From: Acidimicrobiaceae bacterium
GTDB taxonomy: Bacteria > Actinomycetota > Acidimicrobiia > Acidimicrobiales > UBA8190
Assembly: GCA_003151475.1 (NCBI GenBank)
Contig: PLXQ01000034.1
Location: 183,537 to 247,536 of the forward strand
Reading direction: 5' to 3'
DNA length: 64,000 nt
Shown: piece after piece, positions 27,029 through 35,908 of the stretch
Numbering within the stretch: the stretch's first letter is position 1
Layout of the letters: each line of letters opens with the position of its first letter
The notes under the pieces: generated by a model
Databases searched by the model: none
What the model saw: only the letters and a program-made list of their open reading frames with translations
What the model was told of the DNA's origin: nothing
Position numbers and translations under genes: made by a program

Positions 27029-28021
27029 ATGAATCAGCGCCACGTGGTCATCGTCGCTTATTCCGGCCTGCAGCCGCTCGATACCGTCGGGCCCTTCGAG
27101 GTTTTCGCCGGCGCTACTCGGGTGGCCCGGATGCTCGGCCGCCCCGGCGGCTACCACCTCACGCTGGCCTCGACCACGGGTGAGCCGGTGTTCGCCGAGA
27201 GCGGCCTGGGCCTGTGCACGGTGCCACTTCCTATCGTGGGCGAACGCATCGACACCCTGGTGATTCCCGGCGGTGATCAGGCACAGGCAGCGCGCCGTGA
27301 TGAGGCCTTGATGTCGTGGATCAGGGCCGTCGCCCCCCGGTGCCGTCGGGTGGCCACGGTGTGTACAGGCGCCTTCGTGGGCGCCGAGGCCGGTCTTCTC
27401 GATGGCCGCCGGGTGACGACCCACTGGGCCAGTGCGGAGCAGCTGGCCTCCGAGTTCCCCGCCCTCGACGTCGACGCGGATCCCATCTACATCCACGACG
27501 GGAAGTTCTGGACCAGCGCTGGTGTGACGGCCGGTATCGACCTGGCCCTGGCTCTGGTGCAGGACGATCTGGGCACGGAGGTCGCTCAGACGGTGGCGCG
27601 CTGGTTGGTGATGTTCCTGCATCGCCCGGGCGGCCAGACCCAGTTCGCCTCACCGGTCTGGGTTCCGCGCGCCGAGCGCTCGACCGTGCGGGCCGTGCAG
27701 ACGTTGGTGGAGGCGGCACCCAGAGGTGATCACCGCCTCCCCGCCCTGGCGGCGGCGGCGGCCATGAGCGTGCGCCATTTCACCCGGGTGTTCACGGCCG
27801 AGGTGGGAGAGACCCCCGGCCGGTTTGTTGAACGGGTGCGTCTGGAGGCCGCTCGACGCGACCTGGAGACGACGAACGACACCCTTGACGTCATCGCCAC
27901 CAACAACGGCTTCGGCACCGCCGAGACATTGCGGCGTGTCTTCCAGAGGCGACTCAGTGTCGCCCCCGACTCTTACCGACGCCGTTTCCGCGTCGTCGCC
28001 GACGAAAGGACTACGGCGTGA
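27029..28021 (+). CDS. GlxA-family AraC-type transcriptional regulator with DJ-1/PfpI domain
   Basis: This 330-residue regulator has an N-terminal DJ-1/PfpI domain (VVIVAYSGLQPLDTVGPFEVF, VCTGAFVGAEAGLLDGRRVTTHW) to about residue 180 and a C-terminal AraC double helix-turn-helix from about residue 235 (LAAAAAMSVRHFTRVF, then VIATNNGFGTAETLRRVFQRRL). The DJ-1 part probably senses a small ligand. The ATG at 27029 fits the family start. It ends overlapping (GTGA) the following DJ-1 gene, which is therefore its co-transcribed partner and probable target. Confidence 0.92.
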   Translation: MNQRHVVIVAYSGLQPLDTVGPFEVFAGATRVARMLGRPGGYHLTLASTTGEPVFAESGLGLCTVPLPIVGERIDTLVIPGGDQAQAARRDEALMSWIRAVAPRCRRVATVCTGAFVGAEAGLLDGRRVTTHWASAEQLASEFPALDVDADPIYIHDGKFWTSAGVTAGIDLALALVQDDLGTEVAQTVARWLVMFLHRPGGQTQFASPVWVPRAERSTVRAVQTLVEAAPRGDHRLPALAAAAAMSVRHFTRVFTAEVGETPGRFVERVRLEAARRDLETTNDTLDVIATNNGFGTAETLRRVFQRRLSVAPDSYRRRFRVVADERTTA

Positions 28022-28668
28022 CCGATCGACTGCAGGTTGCCATTCCGCTGTTTCCCAAGTTCACCGCCCTCGACGGCGTGGGTCCATATGAAGTCCTTCA
28101 ACGGATCCCCCAGATCGACGTCACCTTCATCGGCCACCAGCGCGGTGAGATCCGCAGTGAGAACGGCATGCTCGGCATCACCGCTGACGCCACTTTCGAG
28201 GAACTCCCCGAGCCTTCTGTCATCGTGTTCCCCGGCGGGGTGGGTACCCGCCCACTCGAACACGACGAGCGCGTGCTCAAGTGGGTCCGCCACGCTCATG
28301 CCGGCACGGTGTTCACCACATCGGTGTGCACCGGCTCTCTCGTCCTTGGTGCCGCCGGACTTCTCAAAGGTCTGACGGCCACGACGCACTGGGCGTGTTA
28401 CGACGAGTTGGCGGAGCATGGAGCCGAGCCCACCGCCCAACGTGTCGTGGAACATCTGGAGCAGCGGATCATCACGGCCGCCGGTGTGTCGAGCGGCATC
28501 GACATGGCTCTGCGGCTGGTGGAGTTGTTGGTCGACCGCACCGCGGCTGAGGCGGCACAGTTGATGATCGAATACGACCCCCAGCCTCCGTTCGACTCGG
28601 GATCTCGGGCCAAGAGCAACGACACCATTCTCACCCGGGTCATCGAGTACGCCCAGGTGCGACAGTGA
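28018..28668 (+). CDS. DJ-1/PfpI family protein (isonitrile hydratase-like)
   Basis: This 216-residue DJ-1/PfpI protein has the nucleophilic-elbow cysteine in TSVCTGSLVLGAAGLL near residue 105 and the conserved ATTHWACYDEL and GVSSGIDMALRLVE segments of the isonitrile hydratase (InhA)/ThiJ-like group. The early Glu of the active site is in GVGPYEVLQR. Likely chemistry is hydration of an isonitrile or detoxification of reactive carbonyls, but this is inference. The GTG at 28018 overlaps the regulator's stop (GTGA), showing translational coupling. Confidence 0.85.
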   Translation: MTDRLQVAIPLFPKFTALDGVGPYEVLQRIPQIDVTFIGHQRGEIRSENGMLGITADATFEELPEPSVIVFPGGVGTRPLEHDERVLKWVRHAHAGTVFTTSVCTGSLVLGAAGLLKGLTATTHWACYDELAEHGAEPTAQRVVEHLEQRIITAAGVSSGIDMALRLVELLVDRTAAEAAQLMIEYDPQPPFDSGSRAKSNDTILTRVIEYAQVRQ

Positions 28669-28703
28669 CAGCTCCTTTCTCACCGTGGCGCCGAGATTTC
28701 GGA

Positions 28704-29516
28704 CTAGGCGGCCAACACCTGTTCCGCATCGAAGGACCGCAGGATGATCGAGGCTGCCTTTTGGATCCGCCCGCATGAGCTCTTGATGTTGGCGATGGCC
28801 GTTTCCCCCCCGCCGGCCCAACTCGCTACATAGCCGAAGCTGTAGTCGCCGGTGTCCATACCCATGGCCCGACAGACGATGTAGGCAGTCGACTCAGCCT
28901 CCAACTCGGCGAGGGGCCGGTCGGTGACACGCTCGTGGAGCAGCGCGTGCGCCAGCTCGTGAACGAGGGTCTTGATCCGCTGGGCGGGGCTGTTGCGCGC
29001 CTCAACGCGGATGTGGTGCTCGGAAACATTGCAGTCGCCGTTCGTGGTGTCGCCGAACGCGTAGTCCGCCACGCCGAAACCGAAACAACGGGCCACCTCG
29101 ACGAAGCGGACGTAGAAGCGAGAAGGATCGTCACCGGACAGTTTGGTGCAGACGGCGGGCGGTACCTCGCCGACGGTCTGGCCGATATCGAATACGGCGA
29201 CGTACTTGAAGCCGCGGACGAACTGATCGGCATCGGGATCGTCGTTCGCCGATCGCTTGCCGACCATGGGAGCGAGGATCCAGATCGCCTTCTCCCCCTT
29301 GCGGACGGATCGCTGGAGCTTGCGCCACGTCGTGAAGCCGGCGACGTGGGTCGCTGCCGGACATTGGGCGGCGATGAGGAGGGCGTTGCCGTAGCTGTAG
29401 TGGTGAAATCGGCTCTGGAAGGCGAGGTAGTCGCACCATGCTTCGGATGACGTCAGCCTCGCTATTCCGTCTTTCAGTTGGGTGAGAAGGTCTGAACGGG
29501 TGTTCTTTGTGGTCAT
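28704..29516 (-). CDS. ArdC-like protein with ssDNA-binding and zinc metallopeptidase domains
   Basis: This 270-residue protein has an N-terminal ArdC-like domain (WCDYLAFQSRFHHYSYGNALLIAAQ, then GFTTWRKLQRSVRKGEKAIWILAP) and a C-terminal metallopeptidase core HELAHALLH near residues 184-192, followed by an ELEAESTAYIVCRAMGMD segment that would supply the third zinc ligand. ArdC-type proteins protect incoming plasmid DNA from restriction and are usually on mobile elements. Here it is isolated on the minus strand between a DJ-1 gene and a pseudogene, without transfer genes. That suggests a relic of a past insertion or a chromosomal housekeeping variant. Confidence 0.85.
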   Translation of the reverse strand: MTTKNTRSDLLTQLKDGIARLTSSEAWCDYLAFQSRFHHYSYGNALLIAAQCPAATHVAGFTTWRKLQRSVRKGEKAIWILAPMVGKRSANDDPDADQFVRGFKYVAVFDIGQTVGEVPPAVCTKLSGDDPSRFYVRFVEVARCFGFGVADYAFGDTTNGDCNVSEHHIRVEARNSPAQRIKTLVHELAHALLHERVTDRPLAELEAESTAYIVCRAMGMDTGDYSFGYVASWAGGGETAIANIKSSCGRIQKAASIILRSFDAEQVLAA

Positions 29517-29702
29517 CGGGGATCCTGTGCACTGGAGACGCTGCCCTGTGTGGCTCAGTGCCAGGGCAGAGACGAGGCTCGAGAGACCCTTCGGGGGCGA
29601 TGGGCGGCGACGGGCCCTGAACGCGAAATCAGGCCGCCAGCGGAAAGGGGATCACCGAATGATCGCGATGGCCGGACCGTAGCTCGACCCTGTGACGCTC
29701 TC

Positions 29703-29756
29703 GGAGACGGAGACGGCGACGGAGACGGCGATGGCGATGGCGACAGCGACGGCGGC
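29703..29756. repeat. GA(C/T)GGN hexanucleotide microsatellite
   Basis: About nine degenerate copies of a 6-bp unit (GAGACG, GCGACG or GCGATG) run through the 245-base gap between the ArdC-like gene and the glyoxalase-like pseudogene (29517-29761). No gene was recognised in this gap. Confidence 0.5.
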
Positions 29757-29761
29757 GTTCG

Positions 29762-30344
29762 TCACTCGACAGGGATTTCGCCCGCCGGAGAGGACAGGAG
29801 AGGGCCCCGGATTCGGGGTTGGGGTCCCTCTTCGAGAACGACGCCCCGGGGTTCGTGACCGCCCAGCCCCACCAACGCCACCGGCCGGTTCGGGACTACC
29901 ACGTCGAGCCGGGCGAAGCCGGTCGCTCCGTCCGGGTGGGCGACGACCGACCGCGCCGGGTGAAGCCCGGGATCGTCCCAGTTCATGAAGGCGCAGCGCC
30001 AGGGTTCGGCCCAGGCTCTGTCGACCACCACCGAACGCCAGCTGATCGTCGTCCCGTCGGGCGCGTCGCTGACGGCCGGACCGGGCCTGGCCCGGTGGTC
30101 GAACCGACCGACATCAACGCCACGGCAGCGCGAGTGGGGGATCCGATCGAGCGCCGCCTCGACTTCGTCGACGACGGCGGGGAGTTCCAGATACTGCTCA
30201 CCGAAGGGCACGATCAGGTTGGCGGTCCCACGTCCGGGGTGTCGCCCCTCCCTCGAGAACGGTGAACCCCAGGCTTTCAAGCCGGCGCCGGGCTCTACAG
30301 AGGTCCTCGACGAGAACGATCGCCTGCACGAGCCGGTCGGTCAC
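29762..30344 (-). pseudogene. Glyoxalase-like (VOC) domain gene, frameshifted
   Basis: The 5' part from GTG 30344 reads VTDRLVQAIVLVEDLCRARRRLESLGFTVLEGG, a typical first strand-helix of a glyoxalase-like domain. The next part continues in another frame as GRHPGRGTANLIVPFGEQYLELP and VGLGGHEPRGVVLEEGPQP. The switch lies at a G-run (about 30247-30252); removing one base would restore a single frame of about 193 codons. It may be a real pseudogene or a homopolymer error. The substrate is unknown. Confidence 0.7.
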
Positions 30345-30554
30345 GACCAGATTCTGCCCAAGAGTCGTTTCAGGGTACTTCGGTATGCGGAGTTGTCCGA
30401 TATTTGGCCCGGTCGAGGGACTGGGTTGGAGTGCGACCTTCACCCTGGCTCGGGGGATTGCGGTCCACCCGTCAAACGTCGCACCGTCCCAGGCACCGGG
30501 CAAGACATGACCGGCAATTTCGGGGAAGAGGCAGTGCCAACCAGAAGGAGCGAA

Positions 30555-31913
30555 ATGAAGTTCAAGCGAGCCACCATGACATTGGTGAGCGCGTCGGTCG
30601 TCGTCCTGGGAGGACTTGCCGTCCTGCCCGCCGCGGCCTTTGCGTCGTCACCGAGTTCTCTGTGGGTCAATGCGACGGGAGCTGTTGCGCCCAGCGCCAC
30701 CACGGGCACAAGCTGCGCCAACCCGGGTTTCACCACCATCCAGGCTGCGCTCGACGCCGCCCCGGCTAATGCCACGGTCCACGTCTGCTCCGGCACATAC
30801 GCCGAACAGCTCTCGATCATCAGCCCCGTCTCCATCGTGAGCGCCGGTTCTTCGATCACCGTTGAGCTTCCGGCTGTACCGGCGGTCACCACGTCAGCCT
30901 GTACGCCTGCGATCGGCGACCCTGTGGCCCAATACCAGGACGAAATCACCATCTGCACGACGGGTACGGTCGGCATCAAGGGCATCACCGTGCAGGCGCT
31001 CTGGCCCACCGACACCTGCAACGACGGCCTGTACGGCATCTTCGTCGGTGGCGGAGCAACCTTGAACATGAAGGACTCGGAGATGGACGGCGCTGGCGCC
31101 TTCCCGCTCAACGGGTGCCAGGGCGGAGTCGGTATCCAGGTTGGTCGCAACCTGACAACTCAGGTCGGACACGCCTCGTTGAACAATGTGAAGGTCATCA
31201 ACTACCAGAAGGGCGGGATCACGGTTGACGGTCCTGGATCGACGGCGAAGATCATCGGGTCCACGGTCACCGGGGCCGGCCCGTCACCGATCGCGCAGAA
31301 TGGCATCCAGATCAGCCGCGGGGCCAAGGGGACGATCAAGAGCACGACCGTCTCCGGGAACGAGTGCAACTACGACGCTCCCACCTGTGGGCCTGATGGG
31401 TTGACCGCCGCTCAGTCGGCCGGCGTTCTCTTGTATGGCGCCGCCTCCGGATCCAGCGTGACCAACTCGTCCATCGACAACAACGACCTCGGCGTCTATG
31501 CCGGTGCCGTCACCCCGAACGCGTCGACCGTGTCGATCACGCACGACGTTTTCGGAACCATCGCCCTTCCCGCCAACCGCTACGAGGCTATTCAGGTCGA
31601 TGGGGCCACGGCCACCGTTTCGCACGACTCCGTGCGAGGGGGCAATGTTGGACTGCAGCTGCTTCAATACGGCGGCCAGCCCTTCGGCTCGGTAGCAGTG
31701 GCCAGGGACGACACCTTCAACGGGTTGAGCGTGGCCGCGGCGCAGATCGACTCGGACGAGGCCGGCGCTGTTGGCGGTGACTTGTCGGGCTCGCTTTCCA
31801 TCACGAAGAGCAAGGTGAGTGAGAACCCGGCGCCGAACGGCGTCTTGGGATCGGTACAGGACGACAGTCCGCCCACCGCTGCCTACGTGGTGACGTTGAA
31901 GAACGACACCTGA
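30555..31913 (+). CDS. Secreted right-handed parallel beta-helix protein
   Basis: This 452-residue exported protein has a Sec signal peptide (MTLVSASVVVLGGLAVLPAAAFA) and then a pectate-lyase-like beta-helix. FTTIQAALDAAPANATVHVCSGTY is the usual opening of such repeats, followed by many short strand-turn units such as GITVDGPGSTAKIIGSTVTG and SSIDNNDLGVYAG. There are paired cysteines in the first half. Polysaccharide lyase activity is possible, but no catalytic residues can be assigned; many such proteins are adhesins. AAGGAG lies before the ATG at 30555. A strong terminator follows (31941-31981), so the gene is monocistronic. Confidence 0.8.
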   Translation: MKFKRATMTLVSASVVVLGGLAVLPAAAFASSPSSLWVNATGAVAPSATTGTSCANPGFTTIQAALDAAPANATVHVCSGTYAEQLSIISPVSIVSAGSSITVELPAVPAVTTSACTPAIGDPVAQYQDEITICTTGTVGIKGITVQALWPTDTCNDGLYGIFVGGGATLNMKDSEMDGAGAFPLNGCQGGVGIQVGRNLTTQVGHASLNNVKVINYQKGGITVDGPGSTAKIIGSTVTGAGPSPIAQNGIQISRGAKGTIKSTTVSGNECNYDAPTCGPDGLTAAQSAGVLLYGAASGSSVTNSSIDNNDLGVYAGAVTPNASTVSITHDVFGTIALPANRYEAIQVDGATATVSHDSVRGGNVGLQLLQYGGQPFGSVAVARDDTFNGLSVAAAQIDSDEAGAVGGDLSGSLSITKSKVSENPAPNGVLGSVQDDSPPTAAYVVTLKNDT

Positions 31914-31940
31914 TTCTTCAACCTGTGATGTGAGTTTTGT

Positions 31941-31981
31941 CCTACGGGGCCGGGCCGTCAGGTCCGGCCCCGTAGGCTTTT
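31941..31981 (+). terminator. Strong rho-independent terminator
   Basis: A perfect 13-bp GC-rich stem (CCTACGGGGCCGG at 31941-31953 pairing with CCGGCCCCGTAGG at 31964-31976), a 10-base loop and a CTTTT tail lie 28 bases after the beta-helix gene stop. Confidence 0.93.
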
Positions 31982-32036
31982 GCCGGTCGCCGGTCCATCC
32001 GGTTTGGTACGGTCCCGTCGTGGAGCTACGCAGCCG

Positions 32037-34805
32037 GTGAGTGGCAGGGCGCCCTTGGCCGTGCTCCTGGAGGCGACGGCATGTTGTCTCCTTGTGCTGT
32101 GCTCGACCGGCGTCGTTTCGGGGGAGGCAGGCGCAGTCTCTTCGGGCGGTGCCGCCTCGCCCGCATTGGTCGGCAGTCCCAGTCGGCTGGTGAATCCCTT
32201 CGCCGGTACGGGTGCCGCTCCCGTGGCCCCCGGCAATGTCGGTGAGTTCCCCGGCGCCGACCTGCCTTTCGGGATGATCCAGTGGAGCCCGGACACCGCG
32301 CCCGACCGTGTCACCGGCAGCGGCTATTCCTACGCCGACTCCCAGATCTCCGGCTTCAGCCTGACCCACATGAGCGGCAACGGCTGCGCCAGCTACGGCG
32401 ACGTCCCCGTGCTCCCCACGGTGGGGCCCATCGGGAATGACCCCGAAAATGCCGCTGCTGCGTTCTCGCATTCCCAGGAGCAGGCGTCGCCCGGTCGCTA
32501 CCGGGTGGCTCTCGGAGCTTCGAAGGTCACGACCGAGCTCACGGTGACGACGAGAACGGGTTTGTCCCGCTTCCTCTTTCCGAAGACCGACCAAGCCAAC
32601 GTGCTCCTCAAGGTGGCGGGAAGTGCTAACGGCGTCAGTCACTCGAGCTTCCGTCTCATCGGTCACGATGAGATCACCGGACAGGTGACGAGCGGTCAGT
32701 TCTGTGACACGGGAACGCCCTACACCTTGTACTTCGCGGCCGTCTTCAACCGACCCTTTTCGTCCGAAGGGGCCTGGAGCGGTTCCGTCGTCACCCCCGG
32801 GAGCAGGTCGTGTGATGGGGCAGCCTGTGGGGCGTATGTCTCGTTCAACGCCGCTTCGGATCGGGCCGTGATGATGAAGGTGGGTGTCTCCTTCGTGTCC
32901 GTGCGGAACGCCGCCCGGAACCTGTCGGTCGAGGATCCCGGATGGTCGCTCCACAAACTCGAGGCTGCCGCCACCCAGAGGTGGAACGCACTTCTCGGTC
33001 GGGCCCGAATCGGCGGCGGCACCCGTGAGCAGCAGCGCACCTTTTACAGCGCTCTGTACCACTCGCTGCTGCACCCGAACGTCGCCAGCGATGACAACGG
33101 CCAGTACGTGGGGCCCGATCACCGGGTGCACCGCTCGGATCGCGTGCAGTACGCCAACTTCTCCGAATGGGACATCTACCGCTCTGAGATCCAATTGGTC
33201 GCCCTTCTGGCGCCCCACCAGACCGGCGACATGGTCCAGTCCCTGGTGAACGACGCCACCGAGGGAGGCTGGCTGCCGAAGTGGGAGATCGTCGGGGGCG
33301 ACGCCTCGCAGATGAACGGGGACTCGGCGGATCCGATCATCGCCGACGCCTACGCATTCGGCGTCCGAGACTTCGACACCAAAGCGGCGCTCGAAGCCAT
33401 GGTGAAGGGGGCCGACGAAACCGAGACAGCCCATGGTCTGCAGATCGAAAGGCAGTATCTCAGTCAGTACCTGGCCCAGCACTATGTCAATGCCGGCTCC
33501 CTCGATCTCACCTCGATCGACTATTCCATCGGGGGATCGGTGACCCTGGAATACGCCATCGACGACTTCTCGATCGCCCAGCTGGCTCGGGCGGAAGGGA
33601 AGGGCGCTCTCGCCGCCACGATGATGCAGCGCGCCCACAACTGGGAGTACCTGGTAAATCCCGCGACCGGTTACATCCAGGCCCGGAACGCCGACGGGAG
33701 CTTTCCCGCGGGACCCGCCTTCCAGCCCTCGATGTTCGAAGCCGGCGGTCAGCTGGGATTCGAAGAGGGCAACGCCATCCAGTACACGTGGTCGGTCCCG
33801 CAGGACCTCGCTGCCCTGAGCGCGCTGATCGGCGGAAACGCCAGTGCCGTGGGCAAGCTGAACACATTCTTCACCCAGCTGAATGCGGGTCGCTACAGCC
33901 CCTACGACTGGGCCGGAAACGAACCCAGCCTGTGGACGCCGTGGGAGTACGACTACTTCGGGGCACCGTCGCGCACCCAGGGAGTTGTCCGGAAGATCGC
34001 CACCACGCTCTATTCCGATCATCCGGCCGACGAGCCCGGGAACGACGATCTGGGTGCCCTGTCGTCGTGGTACGTGTGGGCGGCCATCGGCATGTATCCG
34101 GTGACGCCGGGTAGCGCCGACCTGGCACTGGCCAGCCCGCTCTTCCCGGACATCGTGCTCACGCTTCCCGACAACCGGAGGCTCGTCCTCGACGCACCGC
34201 AGGCGTCGGCCACCGCGGCGTACATCCATGCGCTCACGATCACCGGTGCCCGGCCCGAAACGCCAGCACCCTCACGTCTGTCCGGCGCCAAGACATCACC
34301 TCCGGGGCCGGCCGGGAGTTGGAGCCGGCCCTGGTTGCCGTCCTCGATCATCACGACGGGCGGCACCCTCACCTACCGGCTCTCGACCGCGGCCGACACC
34401 TCGTGGGGGGCGGCACCGGCTGACAGCCCCCCATCGTTCGGAACCGGCCGGCTGCCCGCAGTCGGCTACTCCGTGCCGAGTGGAGCAATGTCGTTGCGGG
34501 TCGGCCAGCCGGCGACATTCCAACTCGGCGTCAGGGAGATCGCGGCCCCGGGTGTCTCTGTTCGGTGGAGCGTCGAAAGCATCGGTGGGCTGGCGTTGTC
34601 GCAGCAGAGCGGGGTGTTCGCCGTGGGTGCCCCCGGATCGTCCGGTGGCGCCGGGAGCGGGAGCTGTCCGTCCCCTGGCTCAAAAGCTCAGTCCCTCACG
34701 GTCGACGCCGCTACGGCGGGTTCGTTCACACTCGTCGTGCATATGCAGACGATCACGGGGACGGCACTTCCTCCGGTGGTGCTCGACCTCACGGCCTCGA
34801 ACTGA
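32037..34805 (+). CDS. GH92 family alpha-mannosidase, secreted
   Basis: This 922-residue GH92 protein contains LVNPFAGTGAAP and GADLPFGMIQWSPDT near the N terminus, SGFSLTHMSGNGCASYGD, and the catalytic-domain segment GGWLPKWEIVGGDASQMNGD near residue 415 with ADAYAFGVRDFD. GH92 enzymes are calcium-dependent exo-alpha-mannosidases. A hydrophobic N-terminal stretch (LLEATACCLLVLCSTGVVSG) acts as a signal peptide. About 180 C-terminal residues after the GH92 core look like an added beta-sandwich. The GTG at 32037 is chosen because an earlier in-frame TTG (31980) lies inside the terminator. Its neighbours suggest secreted polysaccharide or glycoprotein turnover. Confidence 0.9.
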   Translation: MSGRAPLAVLLEATACCLLVLCSTGVVSGEAGAVSSGGAASPALVGSPSRLVNPFAGTGAAPVAPGNVGEFPGADLPFGMIQWSPDTAPDRVTGSGYSYADSQISGFSLTHMSGNGCASYGDVPVLPTVGPIGNDPENAAAAFSHSQEQASPGRYRVALGASKVTTELTVTTRTGLSRFLFPKTDQANVLLKVAGSANGVSHSSFRLIGHDEITGQVTSGQFCDTGTPYTLYFAAVFNRPFSSEGAWSGSVVTPGSRSCDGAACGAYVSFNAASDRAVMMKVGVSFVSVRNAARNLSVEDPGWSLHKLEAAATQRWNALLGRARIGGGTREQQRTFYSALYHSLLHPNVASDDNGQYVGPDHRVHRSDRVQYANFSEWDIYRSEIQLVALLAPHQTGDMVQSLVNDATEGGWLPKWEIVGGDASQMNGDSADPIIADAYAFGVRDFDTKAALEAMVKGADETETAHGLQIERQYLSQYLAQHYVNAGSLDLTSIDYSIGGSVTLEYAIDDFSIAQLARAEGKGALAATMMQRAHNWEYLVNPATGYIQARNADGSFPAGPAFQPSMFEAGGQLGFEEGNAIQYTWSVPQDLAALSALIGGNASAVGKLNTFFTQLNAGRYSPYDWAGNEPSLWTPWEYDYFGAPSRTQGVVRKIATTLYSDHPADEPGNDDLGALSSWYVWAAIGMYPVTPGSADLALASPLFPDIVLTLPDNRRLVLDAPQASATAAYIHALTITGARPETPAPSRLSGAKTSPPGPAGSWSRPWLPSSIITTGGTLTYRLSTAADTSWGAAPADSPPSFGTGRLPAVGYSVPSGAMSLRVGQPATFQLGVREIAAPGVSVRWSVESIGGLALSQQSGVFAVGAPGSSGGAGSGSCPSPGSKAQSLTVDAATAGSFTLVVHMQTITGTALPPVVLDLTASN

Positions 34806-34838
34806 CCGCTCGTCGTTCCGGATCAAACCCTTTGACAG

Positions 34839-35672
34839 TCAGGCGCCGACACCGACCGGGCTCTCGCCATGAAGCGCCACCCGGTTCATGCGTCGCGGAC
34901 CGCTGAACTCGAGAAGCGCGTAGTGCATGGTGCAGCGGTTGTCCCAGAAAGCAAGGTCCCCTTCCCGCCAGTGCCACCTCACCAGACGTTCGGGGGCAAT
35001 GGCGAGTCGTTGGATGACCTCGAGCAGCGCGTCGCTCTCGCCCCGGCGGAGCCCGTCGATCTTGTCGGTGAAGAGCGGGTTCACGAACACGCTGCGCGTG
35101 CCCGTCTCGGGGTGCACCCGCACCACCGGGTGATGCGTGGGCTCGGCCGCCGCCGTCCGACTGGATTTGTCACCTTCGGGATCTCGCTGGGAGAAATAGC
35201 CGCCCGCCTTGGATGGAGAGTGGGTGGCAGTGAGACCGTCGAGGAAGCGCCGGAGCGTCGGTGACAGCGCCTCATAGGTGGCCGACATGTCCGCCCAGAT
35301 GGTGTCTCCGCCCACGGCGGGAACGACCTTGGCATGCAACAGAGCGCCCATGGGTGGTCGATCCTGGAAGGTGAGGTCACTGTGCCAGATGTCGGCGCGG
35401 GCCCCCTCGTCTGAGTCAAGGGCCAGGACTTCGGGGTGACCTTCGACGCTCGGTTCGACCGGATGGGCTTCCGTCGGTTCCCCGAAGAGCCGAGCTAGAT
35501 CGGTGAGGGCACTGGGACTCAACGACTGATCACGGACGAACAGGACCTTGTGACGAAGAAGCGCCTGGCGCAGCGCTTTGACCGAGTCGGCGTCGAGCTC
35601 GGGGGAGAGTGAGACGCCGGAAACCTCGGCACCCAGCACGGTCGTGAGCGGGGTCACCTCGAGATCAGCCAT
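34839..35672 (-). CDS. TauD/TfdA family Fe(II)/2-oxoglutarate dioxygenase
   Basis: This 277-residue dioxygenase has the iron-binding HxD in IWHSDLTFQDRPP near residue 99, GGDTIWADMSATYEAL, the 2-oxoglutarate-binding Arg near HPETGTRSVFVN, and the distal His in WDNRCTMHYAL near residue 255. Enzymes of this family hydroxylate taurine, alkylsulfates or aryloxyacids; the substrate is unknown. The Met at 35672 begins the family-like MADLEVTPLTTVLGAEVSGV; the longer frame to 35933 is not homologous. A paralogue is at 60738-61607. It is convergent with the GH92 gene and has no partner gene. Confidence 0.9.
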   Translation of the reverse strand: MADLEVTPLTTVLGAEVSGVSLSPELDADSVKALRQALLRHKVLFVRDQSLSPSALTDLARLFGEPTEAHPVEPSVEGHPEVLALDSDEGARADIWHSDLTFQDRPPMGALLHAKVVPAVGGDTIWADMSATYEALSPTLRRFLDGLTATHSPSKAGGYFSQRDPEGDKSSRTAAAEPTHHPVVRVHPETGTRSVFVNPLFTDKIDGLRRGESDALLEVIQRLAIAPERLVRWHWREGDLAFWDNRCTMHYALLEFSGPRRMNRVALHGESPVGVGA

Positions 35673-35908
35673 CACCCGAGGATAGGACTCCGGTCGCCGC
35701 TCACCCACTTCGAAGAGGTTTCGGGGACAGGGCTCGCCCCGGGGACCGCCCATATGACCCATCTCATATCCGAGGGTCACAGGCGGTCGCCAGCGGGGCC
35801 ATGACTGGCCGGTGTCGAGGGAGCCTGACCCAAAGTCCGGTGTGGGGCTCGGTATCCTCACCGCATCCACTGTCCGCTGTCGTGGCCGGCCATGACCGGC
35901 ACGGTCAG

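Noticed and set aside
29703-29756. GAGACGG-rich track as a coding repeat
   Set aside because: No good start or ribosome binding site, and the encoded dipeptide runs differ in every frame; it is a microsatellite.
31980-32036. GH92 start at TTG 31980
   Set aside because: It lies in the tail of a strong terminator, so the first translated codon must be later.
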